This document shows positions 4,576 through 5,226 of a stretch of 5,226 nt of DNA, in pieces. The notes under the pieces were generated by a model. It searched no databases, was not told where the DNA came from, and worked only from the letters and a program-made list of their open reading frames with translations. The stretch is from Candidatus Desantisiibacteriota bacterium (GTDB taxonomy: Bacteria; JACRDZ01). Each line of letters starts with the position of its first letter. The first letter of the stretch is position 1. The DNA is taken from assembly GCA_016209155.1 (NCBI GenBank), contig JACQWU010000313.1, positions 1 to 5,226 of the forward strand, given 5' to 3'. The translations under genes and the position numbers were made by a program.

Positions 4576-5226
4576 ATGATGTTATTTAAACGAATTCCCA
4601 AAAAAATGATTTTTATTTTTATTGGTGATATTTTTCTGATAAAAATTGCTCAGCGTTTGAATTATTATATGTTACAGAGGTATTTTTATAATAATATTCC
4701 TGATTTAAGTACCAGAATTTTTACAGTATTAATTTTTGTTTTTACTTATTATATTTTTGATCTTTATGATCCTGAAAGAAATTTTAATTCCATACGTTAT
4801 TTTACCAAATTTCTATGTGCACTGATAGTCGCCAGTATTGTCCAATCTGTTGGTTTTTATCTTTTTTTCTTCACCCAATATAGTCGAAGTATATTTTTAT
4901 TGAATATTATTGGGATAGGTTTCTGGACTTATTCGTGGCGTTTATTTCTTAATAGATTTTATAAACGTCTGATGCCTGTCCGCAAAATAGTTATTGTAGG
5001 TGCAGGGAGAGCCGCAAAAACAATATATAATATTTTGAAGGGAAATACTAATTATAAAATAATAGGTTTTCTTGACGATGATGATGAAAAAATCGGTACG
5101 AAAATTGATTCTGTCCCCGTGATCGGTAATATGCATTTGATCCCGGAAATAATTGAAAGGCAGGAAGCAAATATTATTGTTTTGGCAATTACTTATCAAA
5201 AAAAGCCCGAATTATTTAGATACATG
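4576..5226 (+). CDS. Polysaccharide biosynthesis membrane protein, N-terminal part (probable polyprenyl glycosylphosphotransferase)
   Basis: The frame runs 217 codons to the window edge without a stop. Four hydrophobic segments are visible near residues 11-25, 47-64, 79-100 and 106-126, separated by FDLYDPERNF (61-70), a typical loop after the second helix in this family. A Rossmann-type CoA-binding_3 domain follows: KIVIVGAGRAAKTIYNIL (137-154), YKIIGFLDDDDEKIG (160-174), VPVIGNMHLIPEII and ANIIVLAIT (198-206). In full-length relatives this is followed by a C-terminal bacterial sugar-transferase domain that moves a sugar phosphate onto undecaprenyl phosphate, starting exopolysaccharide or O-antigen units at the inner membrane. 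The same N-terminal layout occurs in CapD/WbpM-type nucleotide-sugar dehydratases, which end in an epimerase domain instead. The decisive C-terminal half lies outside the window. The gene is markedly more AT-rich than hsdR. Confidence 0.8.
   Translation, partial: MMLFKRIPKKMIFIFIGDIFLIKIAQRLNYYMLQRYFYNNIPDLSTRIFTVLIFVFTYYIFDLYDPERNFNSIRYFTKFLCALIVASIVQSVGFYLFFFTQYSRSIFLLNIIGIGFWTYSWRLFLNRFYKRLMPVRKIVIVGAGRAAKTIYNILKGNTNYKIIGFLDDDDEKIGTKIDSVPVIGNMHLIPEIIERQEANIIVLAITYQKKPELFRYM

Noticed and set aside
4942-5199. Minus-strand open frame near the right edge
   Set aside because: It is antisense to the Rossmann domain of the polysaccharide gene, whose reading frame is clearly supported.

Overview
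The window reads as an accessory, partly decayed stretch of a low-GC bacterial chromosome. Several starts have good Shine-Dalgarno sequences (AAAGGAGGT before 4046, AGGAG before 4576), so the host uses classical SD initiation. The gene families present are too widely shared to fix a phylum. An AT-rich Gram-negative-type bacterium is a reasonable guess, but only a guess.

Layout, all genes on the + strand. (1) 1-941: a REP-associated tyrosine transposase (RAYT) gene bracketed by copies of a composite repeat. Each full copy has a 29-bp hairpin (16-44 and 710-738, identical) followed by a 61-66-bp degenerate segment (74-134 and 847-912). A third, half copy of the hairpin (920-941) ends where type I restriction homology begins. 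(2) 942-3655: hsdR, the motor/nuclease subunit of a type I restriction-modification system. The nuclease and helicase motifs are intact, but the gene is damaged in three places: no good start because the repeat sits on its 5' end, a frameshift around 1050-1063, and a missing C-terminus. (3) 3655-3930: the C-terminal, zinc-binding part of a YgjP-like (DUF45/M48-type) metallopeptidase, a common neighbour of hsdR. It appears joined to the truncated hsdR by an internal deletion. (4) 4046-4341: an intact UPF0175 antitoxin-like gene with a strong RBS and an upstream inverted repeat, followed through an ATGA overlap by only 15 codons of its usual DUF3368 (PIN-type) toxin partner. (5) 4576 to the window end: the 5' part of a membrane-anchored polysaccharide-biosynthesis protein. 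It has four N-terminal membrane segments and a Rossmann CoA-binding_3-like domain, and most resembles a polyprenyl glycosylphosphotransferase.

Taken together, a defence island seems to have eroded beside an exopolysaccharide locus. Restriction has probably been lost through repeat insertion, frameshift and deletion, and the toxin has been lost while its antitoxin remains. No wholly new system is evident. The most original signals are the architecture of the RAYT repeats, the way those repeats rewrite the neighbouring gene ends, and the inferred hsdR/ygjP deletion scar.
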